Source of the DNA: Dyadobacter fermentans
GTDB taxonomy: Bacteria > Bacteroidota > Bacteroidia > Cytophagales > Spirosomataceae
Assembly (NCBI RefSeq): GCF_019924045.1
Contig: NZ_JAHXBN010000026.1
Span: 27,320 to 91,319, forward strand
Direction of reading: 5' to 3'
DNA length: 64,000 nt
Positions within the stretch are counted from its first letter, which is position 1. Each line of letters opens with the position of its first letter. The position numbers and the translations under genes are program-made. The notes under the pieces are model-generated. The model ran no database searches, was not told where the DNA came from, and saw only the letters and a list, made by a program, of their open reading frames with translations. Positions 44,201-52,718 of the stretch are shown in pieces.

Positions 44201-45428
44201 TTTCGCGCTTCAAACCGGACCAACTTACGGAGTAGCATTGAGCGCACCTTTCGGCGGAGCCGATTTTGCCTACCTGCCTTCGACGCAGTTGATCTACGGC
44301 TTCACTACCGACGCCCGTATTTCGACCATTAACCCGCTTACCGGTGCGGTTACCGTCGGCGCGGCACCTGTATCGGGCCTGCCCGGCAACAGCAGCTTCG
44401 GAGCTGTTTTCGCGGATGCAACAGGCAAACTGTACGCATTCCATAACGAATCCGGCCGTTTTTACAAAATAGACCCGGTCGGCAATTCGGCCAGTTATAT
44501 GTCGACCTCGCTGCCATCCAACAGCAACGACGGCGCCAACTGCGTAACTGCGACGCTTTGCGATATTGAGCTTACCCAACCAAATCCAGCGGCCCAGATT
44601 GTGTGTGAGGCCACTACTGCTACCTTCGCCGTAAAAGCCACCGGTACCGGCACGCTCATTTACCAATGGCAGGTAAGCACCGACGGAGGCGCCAACTGGA
44701 CAAACCTGGTCCCTGGCGGCGCTACCGACGCCAACGGAACCTATTCGGGGGCAAATTCGGACACATTGCGGCTTTCGCCAGCCAACACTGGATGGAGTGG
44801 CAACCAGTACCGCGTAATTGTCGACAGCGACAGCGACTTGTGTACGCTCACATCCGGATCGGCCTTGCTCACCGTCCGGACCGAACAGGAATGCGGACTA
44901 CCGGTTAAACTGGTTTCATTCTCGGTTTCCAAAGAAGCCAACAGCACCGCGTTGCTCAATTGGAACACCTCCGAAGAAACCAACAGCGACCGTTTCGAAA
45001 TCGAGCGCAGCTCCGACTCGAAGAACTGGATGACCATCGGAACCAAGGCGTCACACGGTGAAAGCAGCGTGTTGCGTAAATACGAGTTCGTTGACCAGGC
45101 ACCCGCAGCGGGACTAAACTACTACCGCCTTAAAATGGTAGATATGGATGCAACATTCGCATACAGCCGCATTCTGAGCGTCGAATTCGACGGCAATGCC
45201 ATGCTCGCCGCTTATCCCAATCCGGCCAGCGACCGATTGAAGTTCAAGGATTTTGCAAAAGTGAACTCTGTTATCCTGCACAATGCGGCAGGCATAAAAG
45301 TAATCGACCGCAAGGCCGTCACCCCGGAAGGGCTCGACGTTAGCAAATTGGCTCCGGGCATTTACACCGTGAAGCTCACATTGGCCGACGGCAGCCAACG
45401 GGTGCAAAAGGTAATCATAGTTAGATAA
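41280..45428 (+). CDS. Large T9SS-secreted protein with an SdrD-like domain, three homologous blocks and Ig-like domains
   Basis: The 1382-residue product has a signal peptide. An SdrD-B-like/prealbumin-type domain covers about 22-110 (TGTVWVDADNDNIVDAGETGTD). Three homologous blocks of about 220-270 residues start near 154, 594 and 845, each beginning F-x-C-x-D-G-[IV]-x-Y-Q and containing LWAT-[KL] and a YVIDxxPxR segment; they look like propeller halves. Ig-like segments with TYQWQQST/IYQWQVST lie between blocks 1 and 2 and after block 3. The chain ends in a type A T9SS sorting domain (AAYPNPASDRLKF at about 1310 to VQKVIIVR). It is therefore secreted or surface-attached through T9SS. The function of the blocks is unknown; adhesion is a guess. 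The TTG two codons earlier is not used as the start. Confidence 0.88.
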   Translation: MNKNLLIRALFLLIGMLCYGAAIAVNITGTVWVDADNDNIVDAGETGTDFGGTMYVNVVNASGTIIASTQVGPAGGYSFTGLPNNLTGHKLVLTNTATNPKGNRIPGTYYVAEDVVGPSNTANQANAPLNGEIALTNQAANMANQNFQMSQQTPFGCLDGIAYQIAVVSGQTESSLFSYNVGSGTRTLIGLTSYSMNSLIYSTAADNFLWATLVGSNDIVRIGAGAGTVVYDIANLPSGSYNVGVELPNSYMLVYTTNATDYYVIDVDPARETFLELVDPTNGYALKTGPNYGTPVSAGFAGSDIAYLTSTGLAYGITTTGVLQTLNPATGAVTTNPTGVTGLPADPYGGLFSDKAGKLYAFNNTTGGFYRIDPVANTATLLSTSPPSGGNDAASCPNAFVECDTDIPVVPADVTLCPGNSTNFTVAPDGNGPFTYQWQQSTNGGGTWANMQTTPFTGANGSYSGAGTATLTVTPSTAVWNNYQYRCVITSNLCTTQSSSATMNVYATPGEPTLVAGTDAPICPAITYDLNRLVAGPAPAGSTLRFYTSPTPSAGTLVADPTQAPAGTYYARYENPGCSGPMSQPITITSCVTPFECEDGVAYQVAAAGGETVSTLYAYNVVTGVRTQIAPLTTLVNSLIYSEIDNTLWATKNGTNSIVRIGADGTLIEYPIANLSGNFNVGTGLPGGYMLVYNSNQPRYYVIDINPARSTYLRLVDPANGYALQTAAPYGKALSGAINVADLVYEPVTGLVYGVESTTSRLVTLNHVTGATTVGSIVASLPTGTSFGAVFADPSGKLYAFANDPGTFHRINPTAATSTLLSTSITSNSNDGASCPNSILENLPFDCADGITYQVAAAAGEPVSTLYAYNVNTGARSEISPLPMTVNSLIYNSADNMLWATKNGTNSIVQIDREGGTVEYPIANLPAAGSFNVGVELPNGYMMIYTTGQSSFYVIDVDPNRPSTYLKLVDPTNGFALQTGPTYGVALSAPFGGADFAYLPSTQLIYGFTTDARISTINPLTGAVTVGAAPVSGLPGNSSFGAVFADATGKLYAFHNESGRFYKIDPVGNSASYMSTSLPSNSNDGANCVTATLCDIELTQPNPAAQIVCEATTATFAVKATGTGTLIYQWQVSTDGGANWTNLVPGGATDANGTYSGANSDTLRLSPANTGWSGNQYRVIVDSDSDLCTLTSGSALLTVRTEQECGLPVKLVSFSVSKEANSTALLNWNTSEETNSDRFEIERSSDSKNWMTIGTKASHGESSVLRKYEFVDQAPAAGLNYYRLKMVDMDATFAYSRILSVEFDGNAMLAAYPNPASDRLKFKDFAKVNSVILHNAAGIKVIDRKAVTPEGLDVSKLAPGIYTVKLTLADGSQRVQKVIIVR

Positions 45429-45445
45429 ATAGTACTTGGTAACGG

Positions 45446-45478
45446 AAAAAGCACAGGCCGGTTGGTCTGTGCTTTTTT
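45446..45478. terminator. Bidirectional terminator between converging genes
   Basis: AAAAAGCACAG (45446-45456) pairs with CTGTGCTTTTT (45467-45477). A-runs and T-runs flank both sides, so it can stop transcription from the T9SS cargo gene and from the cytochrome/FG-GAP gene. Confidence 0.85.
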
Positions 45479-45481
45479 GTG

Positions 45482-47038
45482 TCAAAACGAATGCTTTGCT
45501 GCCGAATTGAGGTCGTTTTGCAGTACTAAAAACGGCAAATACACGTTCCAATCCGCTTTCACATCATCCTGGTTCAAAAAACCGCGCGAGTAATTACCCA
45601 GCACGACGTCCGGATCGCCATCGCCGTCCCAATCTTTTACATCCATACAAATCCAGCGGCCGTATTGCGCAATGGGAGGCGAAAATGGCTGGAATTTCAA
45701 GGCTGATTTGGCCGACTCGTTTTGGAAATACAGGAACTTCTCTCCCGGGTTATGAATAAGGTCGGCGAAGAACGCAATCGATGCAATATCCAGGTCGCCA
45801 TCGCCGTCGAAATCCGCTGCCATTGCTTTGGTAGCGCCATTAGCCGGGTAAAACCATTTTTGCTCAAACTGAAAATCTCCCTTATTGAGGAAAATGTAAA
45901 TACCGTGGTAAGGTTTCAGAATGCGGGAATAATCGCTGTTGTCGCCTGCTGTGTAGAGGATATCGGGCTTGCCGTCGGCATTAAAATCGGCAAGCTGAAA
46001 GCTGGATGAGCCGTACACGGGCGGGAAACGCAGCAGTTCTTTTTCGGTAAAACCGCCTTTCTGATCATTGGTAAAAAGCCAGATGCCCTCCTGCGCGTGA
46101 GCGAACAACGCGATGATATCAGGCCAGCCGTCGGCATTGAAATCGCCCGTTACCGATTGTGTTGCGCCTGGCACTTCCCGAACGGCGGCCTTTTCAAACT
46201 TTCCGCCCTGCATTTGCTTGAAGATATACAAGCCGCCCTGATTATGTCCGAATGCCGACACGACGTAATCCGTTTTCCCATCCCGGTTAAAGTCCGCCGC
46301 CGAAGTTTGCAGCGGCCTGCGCAAGCCGTTGATAAAAGGCACCGATCCCAATCCCGAAGTTTCCACGCGGTAAAGCTCGCCGCGCGTTACATCATAGGCA
46401 CGCATTTCTCCCACCGCCGTCACAATGGGCTGTCCGGAGGCAGGCTGTCCCGAGGTAAACAACATATGCATCGCCGGCGAGGTCAGTGGAGCCTTCGATT
46501 TTTTACTGAAATTAGGATCCCAGCGTACCAACGCAGGCATTTCGGAACTGCTTGTATAAATCGACTGTCCAGCGCTGTCGATAGCGACCATGGTGGTAGT
46601 AGCCAGGTGCGATGTGTCGTCAGCAGGCTTTTTGAGCGTAAAACCCGCCCATTCCTTACGCACAGGCGTAGTCACGGATGCTCCTGGCAAATGCACCGGC
46701 GCGAGGGAGTCATAATACGCCACGATCTTCATCCAGTCGGTAATGGGCATCGCGGAATTTTCGCTGGCAAAATACTGGTTCCGCTGCCACACCTCGATCC
46801 CGAAGTATTGTGCCATCACCGGCAGCACCCGGTTCTTCCACGTATCCTTGTCAAGCAATGCGGGATCGACCGGCAAATGGCAGGAACTGCAATGCTTTCG
46901 GGCGGCATCCCGTCCTTCCGCCATTTCACCGGTCAGCCCGGCTTCACCCGGCCGGCCGGATGTGCCGCAGGCCTGTATGCAGACCGCCGCGATAAAAATG
47001 CCGGCCGGTAATGCTGGAAGCCACTTAGATAATTTCAT
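45482..47038 (-). CDS. Lipoprotein with a c-type heme motif and FG-GAP/VCBS repeats
   Basis: The 518-residue protein starts with a lipoprotein signal (lipidated Cys24 in CIQAC). A c-type cytochrome motif CSSCH lies at 50-54, followed by VLPVMAQYFGIEVWQRNQYFA. At least five FG-GAP repeats occur between about 200 and 505, each with a DxNxDG-type calcium loop (DFNRDGKTD, DFNADGWPD, DFNADGKPD, DFDGDGDLD, DWDGDGDPD). A single heme could carry electrons at the outer membrane while the propeller binds a ligand. It follows the SusC/SusD genes, but a terminator separates it from susD, so expression may differ. Whether a distal Met ligand exists is unclear. Confidence 0.85.
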   Translation of the reverse strand: MKLSKWLPALPAGIFIAAVCIQACGTSGRPGEAGLTGEMAEGRDAARKHCSSCHLPVDPALLDKDTWKNRVLPVMAQYFGIEVWQRNQYFASENSAMPITDWMKIVAYYDSLAPVHLPGASVTTPVRKEWAGFTLKKPADDTSHLATTTMVAIDSAGQSIYTSSSEMPALVRWDPNFSKKSKAPLTSPAMHMLFTSGQPASGQPIVTAVGEMRAYDVTRGELYRVETSGLGSVPFINGLRRPLQTSAADFNRDGKTDYVVSAFGHNQGGLYIFKQMQGGKFEKAAVREVPGATQSVTGDFNADGWPDIIALFAHAQEGIWLFTNDQKGGFTEKELLRFPPVYGSSSFQLADFNADGKPDILYTAGDNSDYSRILKPYHGIYIFLNKGDFQFEQKWFYPANGATKAMAADFDGDGDLDIASIAFFADLIHNPGEKFLYFQNESAKSALKFQPFSPPIAQYGRWICMDVKDWDGDGDPDVVLGNYSRGFLNQDDVKADWNVYLPFLVLQNDLNSAAKHSF

Positions 47039-47073
47039 AAATCCAATCAATAATCCTCCTATTATAAACAAAA

Positions 47074-47096
47074 AGGGGCAGTTATAAACTGCCCCT
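47074..47096 (-). terminator. Terminator after the second susD gene
   Basis: AGGGGCAGTT (47074-47083) and AACTGCCCCT (47087-47096) form a perfect 10-bp stem with a 3-nt loop. On the minus strand it is followed by TTTTTG. It lies between susD and the cytochrome/FG-GAP gene. Confidence 0.85.
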
Positions 47097-47130
47097 CACG
47101 ACGAAGTCGCCCTCGTCTGGTTCTAGCTTG

Positions 47131-48909
47131 TTATTGATAACCGGGATTCTGTTTCAGTGACGACACCCCGTTTTTGGTGCTAAGGTCAATCTGACGCTGC
47201 GGGATCGGGAAGTACTCATTCACATTTTTCAGGAACTTGCCACCTCTCACGTCCGGCGTAATCTTGCCTTCAAATGCGATGTAGGCATTCAAAGTCTGCT
47301 CGGCAATGCCCCAGCGCGACAGGTCGAAGAAGCGGTGACCTTCCATCGCGAGTTCAAGTTTGCGCTCGAAATAAATGGCCGCCAACGCACCGTCTTTTCC
47401 TTTTGCGGCAAAAGCGCCGGCAGGGTACTGTGCAATTTTGTAGTTCGCGGCAGGTGTTTTCGTAAATCCACCCATCGGTTTTGCCGGATCGGCGTAGGTA
47501 TATACCCAGCTTTCAGGCTTCGCGGCCCGTGCGCGCACGCGGTTCACATATTCCTGCGCCTTGGCGAGATTATTCAGCTGCGCTTCCGCTTCGGCGGCCA
47601 TGAGCAGCACGTCGGCAAAACGGATCACCTGGATGTTGATAGCCGTACCCGGTGCCCATGAATGCTGGTCGGAATACTTGTCCTGCGTAGCCTGCCAGTA
47701 AATATTCTTTTTGGGCGAATATGGACCTGCATAGCTCTGGTCACGGATCCACGACTGACCCGGGTGGTTACCCCAATCGAGGAACGGAATGCCGCGGCGG
47801 CCCACCGTCCAGTCGATACGCGGGTCGAGAGCCGTAGTAGCATCCGGCGTGAATGCCGCGTCGGATTTGATGCCCATGTCGTTTTTCAAAGTCGTCGCAT
47901 TGTAGTTGTCCACTTTGGGCAAGCCGTTGGCGTCGGTCTGGAAGGAGTTGGCGAGGTCCAGGCTTGGCTGGTAGAAACCGCAGCAACGGAACGGCGAATT
48001 GTACGGGAAGTTGAGCATACCGCCGGTATTGGCATTGTCGATGGTGTTGGTACCGTCGTTGGCAGCCATCTGGATCGCGAAAACCGATTCGGCGAGGTTC
48101 TTCTGCGCCGCGTCGAAGTTGTCCTGGTATTTAGGCAACAAGTCGTATTTCAAACCATTGCTGGTAACACCTTGCGTGATCACCTGGTCAAAAATCGTCT
48201 TTGCTTCCGCATACTTCTTCTCGTACAGGAAAGTTTTTGCCAGATAAGCGGCAGCCGCCCATTTGTTCGCTCGGCCTACTTCCGATTGTGTAGCAGGAAG
48301 GTTGTCCATCGCAAACTTAAAGTCCGCCTCAATGTTCGACCAAATATCGGCATCGTTCTTTACCGCTGCCGGGTCCGGCGTAGTTTCATCCACCCAGGGT
48401 ACCATGTTGAACATTTTCTTCAATTCCGAATAGTAATGTCCGCGGAGGAAGCGGGCCTGAGCTGTGTAGTCGGTTTTTTCCGCATCGGTAATGCCCGACG
48501 TTACCAGAGGAATGAATTTCAGCACAGTATTGGCGCGGTTGATCCCCTCGTAGGCAGCACGCCATTTGCTGTTGAAAAACCCGTTGCTGGGCCCGGCGCT
48601 GTAAATCATGATCGAGTTGATACCCGGCTGGTCGGCACCGTCGCTTCCCTTTTTGGCATCTCCACCGGCGATACTGCCGTAAATCCAGTTATCGGCGGCA
48701 GCATCCCATGCACTGGCAGCCCCTACCCCGTTACCATCCAATGCGGCGTACGCTCCCACCAGCAAGCTCTGCACCCCCGCTTTCGTGCTCAGCTGAGCAT
48801 CGCTCAATGAGCCTAATGCGGGTTTGTCCAGAAAACTCTCTTTGCAGGAATACGAAATCAGACCGAAAATCGCGACCAGCGCTATTTTTGAAAATCTAAA
48901 TGTCTTCAT
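47131..48909 (-). CDS. SusD/RagB-family substrate-binding lipoprotein
   Basis: The 592-residue product has a lipoprotein signal with lipidated Cys22 (LISYSC). SusD hallmarks are present: YTAQARFLRGHYYSELKKMFNMVPWVDE, the RFADVLLMAAEAEAQL helix and the C-terminal FFDLSRWGIAEQTLNAY ... YFPIPQRQIDLSTKNGVSSLKQNPGYQ. It caps the SusC transporter encoded 26 bp upstream. The terminator that follows suggests this is the last gene of the main transcript. Confidence 0.95.
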   Translation of the reverse strand: MKTFRFSKIALVAIFGLISYSCKESFLDKPALGSLSDAQLSTKAGVQSLLVGAYAALDGNGVGAASAWDAAADNWIYGSIAGGDAKKGSDGADQPGINSIMIYSAGPSNGFFNSKWRAAYEGINRANTVLKFIPLVTSGITDAEKTDYTAQARFLRGHYYSELKKMFNMVPWVDETTPDPAAVKNDADIWSNIEADFKFAMDNLPATQSEVGRANKWAAAAYLAKTFLYEKKYAEAKTIFDQVITQGVTSNGLKYDLLPKYQDNFDAAQKNLAESVFAIQMAANDGTNTIDNANTGGMLNFPYNSPFRCCGFYQPSLDLANSFQTDANGLPKVDNYNATTLKNDMGIKSDAAFTPDATTALDPRIDWTVGRRGIPFLDWGNHPGQSWIRDQSYAGPYSPKKNIYWQATQDKYSDQHSWAPGTAINIQVIRFADVLLMAAEAEAQLNNLAKAQEYVNRVRARAAKPESWVYTYADPAKPMGGFTKTPAANYKIAQYPAGAFAAKGKDGALAAIYFERKLELAMEGHRFFDLSRWGIAEQTLNAYIAFEGKITPDVRGGKFLKNVNEYFPIPQRQIDLSTKNGVSSLKQNPGYQ

Positions 48910-48935
48910 CTCTTTCTGTTTTTATATACAGTGAA

Positions 48936-51900
48936 TTAGAATGTCAGGTTTAAACCAACCAGGAACTGGCGCGTGTTCGGATAAACACCCTCATCCAAAC
49001 CAAATGCGGTGGATCCCGCCACCTGGCTTTGTCCAACCTCAGGGTCCGGACCGGAATATTTGGTGATTGTGAACAGGTTGGCGGTTTGCACATACACGCG
49101 CAGGCGATCGATTTTCAGCGCCTGGGTCAGGTGTTTCGGCAGCGTATAACCAATCTGGGCGTTTTTCGCGCGCAGGTAAGAGCCGTTCTCAACATAGTAA
49201 GAGTTAGGCACGTTGGTCGTACTGAAAGAACCTGTGTTCTCCTGGATCGGCGCAGTGGCATTCATATGGTCTGGTCTCCATGAATCGTACAATGCCGTGT
49301 TGCTTTTCGCGCCCTGGAAGTTGGTGTAGAAGTCGTGCCACCATTTCAGGTTATTCCAGATCTGGTTGCCCTGTACACCGTAAAGGAATATACCAAAGTC
49401 GAAGTTTTTGTAGGTAGCACCGATATTCAAACCGTAGCTGAATTTAGGGCTTGGGTTACCGAGGAAAGTACGGTCATCGGCAGTAATAATACCGTCTCCG
49501 TTTACATCCTCGTAGCGGAAACGTCCTACTTTCACCTCGTTCTGATAAACCGCTGCCGGGTTACCGCTTTTTTCAGCCGCCTGTGCATTTGCTGCGTCGA
49601 TTTCCGCCTGGCTGTTCCAGAAGCCCACGATGTTGTAGCCGAAGAACTGGCCGATCGAATGGTTCACTGCATTACGGACAATCGTGCTACCATTGAAACG
49701 ACGGCCTTCCTGATCGAAATAGCTCACGCCGTCGGTGATTTTCACGATTTTGTTGTTGTAAGTCGTGAGGGTAACGGTCGCATTCAGTTTCAGGTCTTTG
49801 GCAATGGTTTTTTCGCCGTAGATCGACATGTCGATCCCCTTGTTCTTCATTTTACCAATGTTCACAGCAGGTGCTGTACCTTGTCCGACGGTTCCCGCAA
49901 GCTCAGGTGAGAACAAAAGGTCGTCGATATTTTTCTGGTAGTAATCGATTGTGAAATCAATCGCCCCGTTGAACAGCGACGCATCGATACCGATGTTGGA
50001 GTTGATGTTGCCTTCCCATTTCGCGTTCGGGTTACCTACACGGGTACGCTGGAAGCCCAATACCGTACTGTTGCCGGTTCCTTTGATATCATAGAATGCG
50101 AAGCTTCTGTTCTGACCATATGTGGTAAATGCATTGGCAGGGTCCACATTGAACTGGTTACCCATAATACCCCATCCACCGCGGATTTTCAGGTCGGTGA
50201 GCCAGGTAGCGCTTCTCATGAATGCTTCCTCTTTCAGTCGCCATCCGGCGCTCACAGCCGGGAACCAACCATATTGCGAGGTAAAACGCGACGAACCATC
50301 CCGGCGCAGTGTACCGCTCAGGAGATACTTGTCTTTGAAATTGTAGTCGATACGACCGATGTACGAGAACAATGCATCCGAAGAGCGGTTCGAGAAGTTG
50401 GTAGGTGTTCCTGAACCGGTAGAAAGACTGGTATAATTGGGGTCAAAAGAGAAATAGCTCTGGGTAGAACCGCCCACTTCGCGGTAGGTGCTGTTGTATG
50501 CTTCGGTACCCAAAAGCACCTTCACATTGTGCTTGTTGTTGAACGAATGCTCGTAAGTAACGGTGTTGGTCCAGGTCCAGTTATAGCCGGAGTTCACGCG
50601 TTCGGAGTACGAGTTGGTCGTTACGTTTTCGGAATTCTCCCATTCAGGATAAGAAAATGTATTCTCTGCATAGGTAAACTGACCGCCACCGAAGCTGGTG
50701 CGGAAGTTGAAATCTTTGAGAAAGTCCACTTCGGCGTACATGTTTCCGAACAAGTTGTTGGTAATACCGCGATTGTTGCGGGCACGGTCGCGGATCGCGA
50801 CGGGGTTTTTGGCATTACCCAACCCACTACCGAAAGAACCGGCATAGTTACCCTGGATATCGTATACCGGAATGATCGGCTGCATACGGTAAGCCATACC
50901 GATACCACCACCCTCTTCCAAAATACCTGTGCGCGGGTTATTCACGAGCGTGAGCGCGATGTTTTCACCCACCCGGATGAACTTCGTCACATTGTACTGG
51001 CTGTTGGCACGGATCGTGTAGCGTTTCAGGTAGGTGTTCATCAGGTTACCCTGCTGGTTGAAGTGGTTGAACGAGAAGAGGTAATTACCCTGCTCGCCGC
51101 CGCCACTCACCGACAGGTTGTGGCTCTGGATAGGCGCATTCTTGAATACTTCGTGGAACCAGTCGGTACCTCCTTTGTTGGCCTTCACAATGCGGTAAAA
51201 AGAGTCCATATCCGCTTTGTCGGTGTAGTTGGGGTTCACATAATACTTTGTGAGGTCTACGCTGCCTTCTTTGGCGCCGGTAGGCACAATGTAGTCGGGC
51301 AAAACGGGCGTTTCTCCGCTGCCGTACTGCGGATCGTTGATCGTCGCTCCCGAGTTTTTGAGCGCGAGGAATTTCAAATCCGCCATACCTTGCGGCGAAA
51401 GGATGTCGTATACATTGCCTTTCGGAACAGTTTGTGTGCCGTAGAACATGTCGTAGCTCACTTTCACTTTGCCCTGGCCGCGTTTGGTCGTGATGATCAC
51501 GACACCGTTGGACGCACGCGAACCGTAAATGGATGCCGAACCTGCGTCTTTCAATACCTGCATCGAGGCTACGTCGTTCGGGTTGAGGTTGTTGATATCC
51601 TGCGTAGGCACACCGTCCACCACAAACAATGGCGTGTTGTTACCGAATGAGTTGATACCGCGGATACGGATCTGCGGCGCTTGTCCCGGCTGACCGGACG
51701 TAAGTACAGTCACACCCGAGGCGCGGCCTTGGAGCTGGTTGCTGAGGTTGGAGTTAGGCTGTTCGGTCAGTTCGGAAACCTTCACAATCGAAACGGCACC
51801 GGTCAGGTCCTTGCGGCTGGCAGTTCCATAACCTACTACCACCACTTCGTTCAACAGTTTTTCGTCCTGGGTCAGCGTCACATCGAGCGTGCTCTGGCCG

Positions 51901-52505
51901 GCGGCCACATCCACGTCTTTCGAAGAAAACCCTACGAAGCTGAATGTGAGCGTAACGTTGCCATCGGGTGCGTCAATTTTAAATACCCCCTGGGCATCGG
52001 TGCCCGTGCCACGCGCGGTGCCTTTCACGACCACCGAAACGCCCGGCAGAAATGAGCCGTCTTTGTCGGTTACCGTACCGGAAATGGTGCGGTCGAGCGT
52101 CACCGATTTGTAGCTCTGCGGGTTCAGTTTCTCCACAGGCAATTTCACTCTTTTCAGGATGATTTGCTTGCCTGAAACCTCAAAACCAAGGTCCAGTGGC
52201 GCCAGGATGGTTTTAAGTGCCGAGCCAAGCTGCTCCTGTTTCACATTCACGCTCACCTTGCGCTCCGCCTTAATCAGATTGGAACTGTAAAGGAATTTTA
52301 TTTTAACCTGGTCTTCAATTGCTGACAACACTTTACGGACGTCCTGATTCTGCATCTGGATGGTAACGCGGTTATTCAGAACCTCCTGCGCTTCGGTAGC
52401 ACCAGCCAGGGCCACGGTCGTCAGAAGTGCAGCAATCATGAGTTGCATACAACTGAATCTCATAAGGATCTGCCAATAAGCATAGTTAGGATACGATTTT
52501 TTCAT
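48936..52505 (-). CDS. SusC-family TonB-linked transporter with STN signalling domain
   Basis: The 1189-residue product has a long signal region. An STN (secretin/TonB N-terminal) domain lies at about 45-110 (VTIQMQNQDVRKVLSAIEDQV, then VSVNVKQEQLGSALKTIL). A carboxypeptidase-regulatory-like domain follows at about 138-220, then a plug with EVVVVGYGTASRKDLTGAV and a barrel ending GLNLTF. STN domains contact FecR-type anti-sigma factors, and a FecR/ECF pair is encoded just upstream. The transporter therefore both imports and reports substrate. The ATG at 52505 (MKKSYPNYAYWQ) was chosen; the longer frame to 52556 adds residues that fit no signal peptide. Confidence 0.95.
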   Translation of the reverse strand: MKKSYPNYAYWQILMRFSCMQLMIAALLTTVALAGATEAQEVLNNRVTIQMQNQDVRKVLSAIEDQVKIKFLYSSNLIKAERKVSVNVKQEQLGSALKTILAPLDLGFEVSGKQIILKRVKLPVEKLNPQSYKSVTLDRTISGTVTDKDGSFLPGVSVVVKGTARGTGTDAQGVFKIDAPDGNVTLTFSFVGFSSKDVDVAAGQSTLDVTLTQDEKLLNEVVVVGYGTASRKDLTGAVSIVKVSELTEQPNSNLSNQLQGRASGVTVLTSGQPGQAPQIRIRGINSFGNNTPLFVVDGVPTQDINNLNPNDVASMQVLKDAGSASIYGSRASNGVVIITTKRGQGKVKVSYDMFYGTQTVPKGNVYDILSPQGMADLKFLALKNSGATINDPQYGSGETPVLPDYIVPTGAKEGSVDLTKYYVNPNYTDKADMDSFYRIVKANKGGTDWFHEVFKNAPIQSHNLSVSGGGEQGNYLFSFNHFNQQGNLMNTYLKRYTIRANSQYNVTKFIRVGENIALTLVNNPRTGILEEGGGIGMAYRMQPIIPVYDIQGNYAGSFGSGLGNAKNPVAIRDRARNNRGITNNLFGNMYAEVDFLKDFNFRTSFGGGQFTYAENTFSYPEWENSENVTTNSYSERVNSGYNWTWTNTVTYEHSFNNKHNVKVLLGTEAYNSTYREVGGSTQSYFSFDPNYTSLSTGSGTPTNFSNRSSDALFSYIGRIDYNFKDKYLLSGTLRRDGSSRFTSQYGWFPAVSAGWRLKEEAFMRSATWLTDLKIRGGWGIMGNQFNVDPANAFTTYGQNRSFAFYDIKGTGNSTVLGFQRTRVGNPNAKWEGNINSNIGIDASLFNGAIDFTIDYYQKNIDDLLFSPELAGTVGQGTAPAVNIGKMKNKGIDMSIYGEKTIAKDLKLNATVTLTTYNNKIVKITDGVSYFDQEGRRFNGSTIVRNAVNHSIGQFFGYNIVGFWNSQAEIDAANAQAAEKSGNPAAVYQNEVKVGRFRYEDVNGDGIITADDRTFLGNPSPKFSYGLNIGATYKNFDFGIFLYGVQGNQIWNNLKWWHDFYTNFQGAKSNTALYDSWRPDHMNATAPIQENTGSFSTTNVPNSYYVENGSYLRAKNAQIGYTLPKHLTQALKIDRLRVYVQTANLFTITKYSGPDPEVGQSQVAGSTAFGLDEGVYPNTRQFLVGLNLTF

Positions 52506-52596
52506 AACTTTACTAAGTTTTGTAACATGGAAAAATGGGCAAAACGAGTCCTCCATCCGCTGGTAACGGATGTAATCGAATTGGGGATGAACTCAG

Positions 52597-52634
52597 GGTT
52601 GGTGATGGTGCAACATCATCAACCTTCTTTTTTT
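52597..52634 (+). terminator. Orphan plus-strand terminator in the susC leader
   Basis: GGTTGGTGATG (52597-52607) pairs with CATCATCAACC (52614-52624) apart from one G-U pair, followed on the plus strand by TTCTTTTTTT. No plus-strand gene precedes it, and the minus-strand orientation lacks a U-run after the stem. It could end an antisense transcript that starts inside the 5' end of susC. Confidence 0.6.
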
Positions 52635-52718
52635 GATGGGAATTTGGTTAAATCATAGAAGCAATCTGGGTTTAGGGTGATTAGTTAGGTTTGTAAGCAT
52701 TTGTAATTCCACTGGAAA

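Noticed and set aside
47662..48810. Plus-strand frame opposite the second susD, and a similar one at 50529-51650 opposite susC
   Set aside because: Both are antisense shadows of well-supported genes, without a start context or domain.
52443..52658. Plus-strand 71-codon frame across the susC start
   Set aside because: No family likeness and most of it is antisense to the susC signal region; the terminator nearby is better read as the end of an untranslated antisense RNA, if anything.
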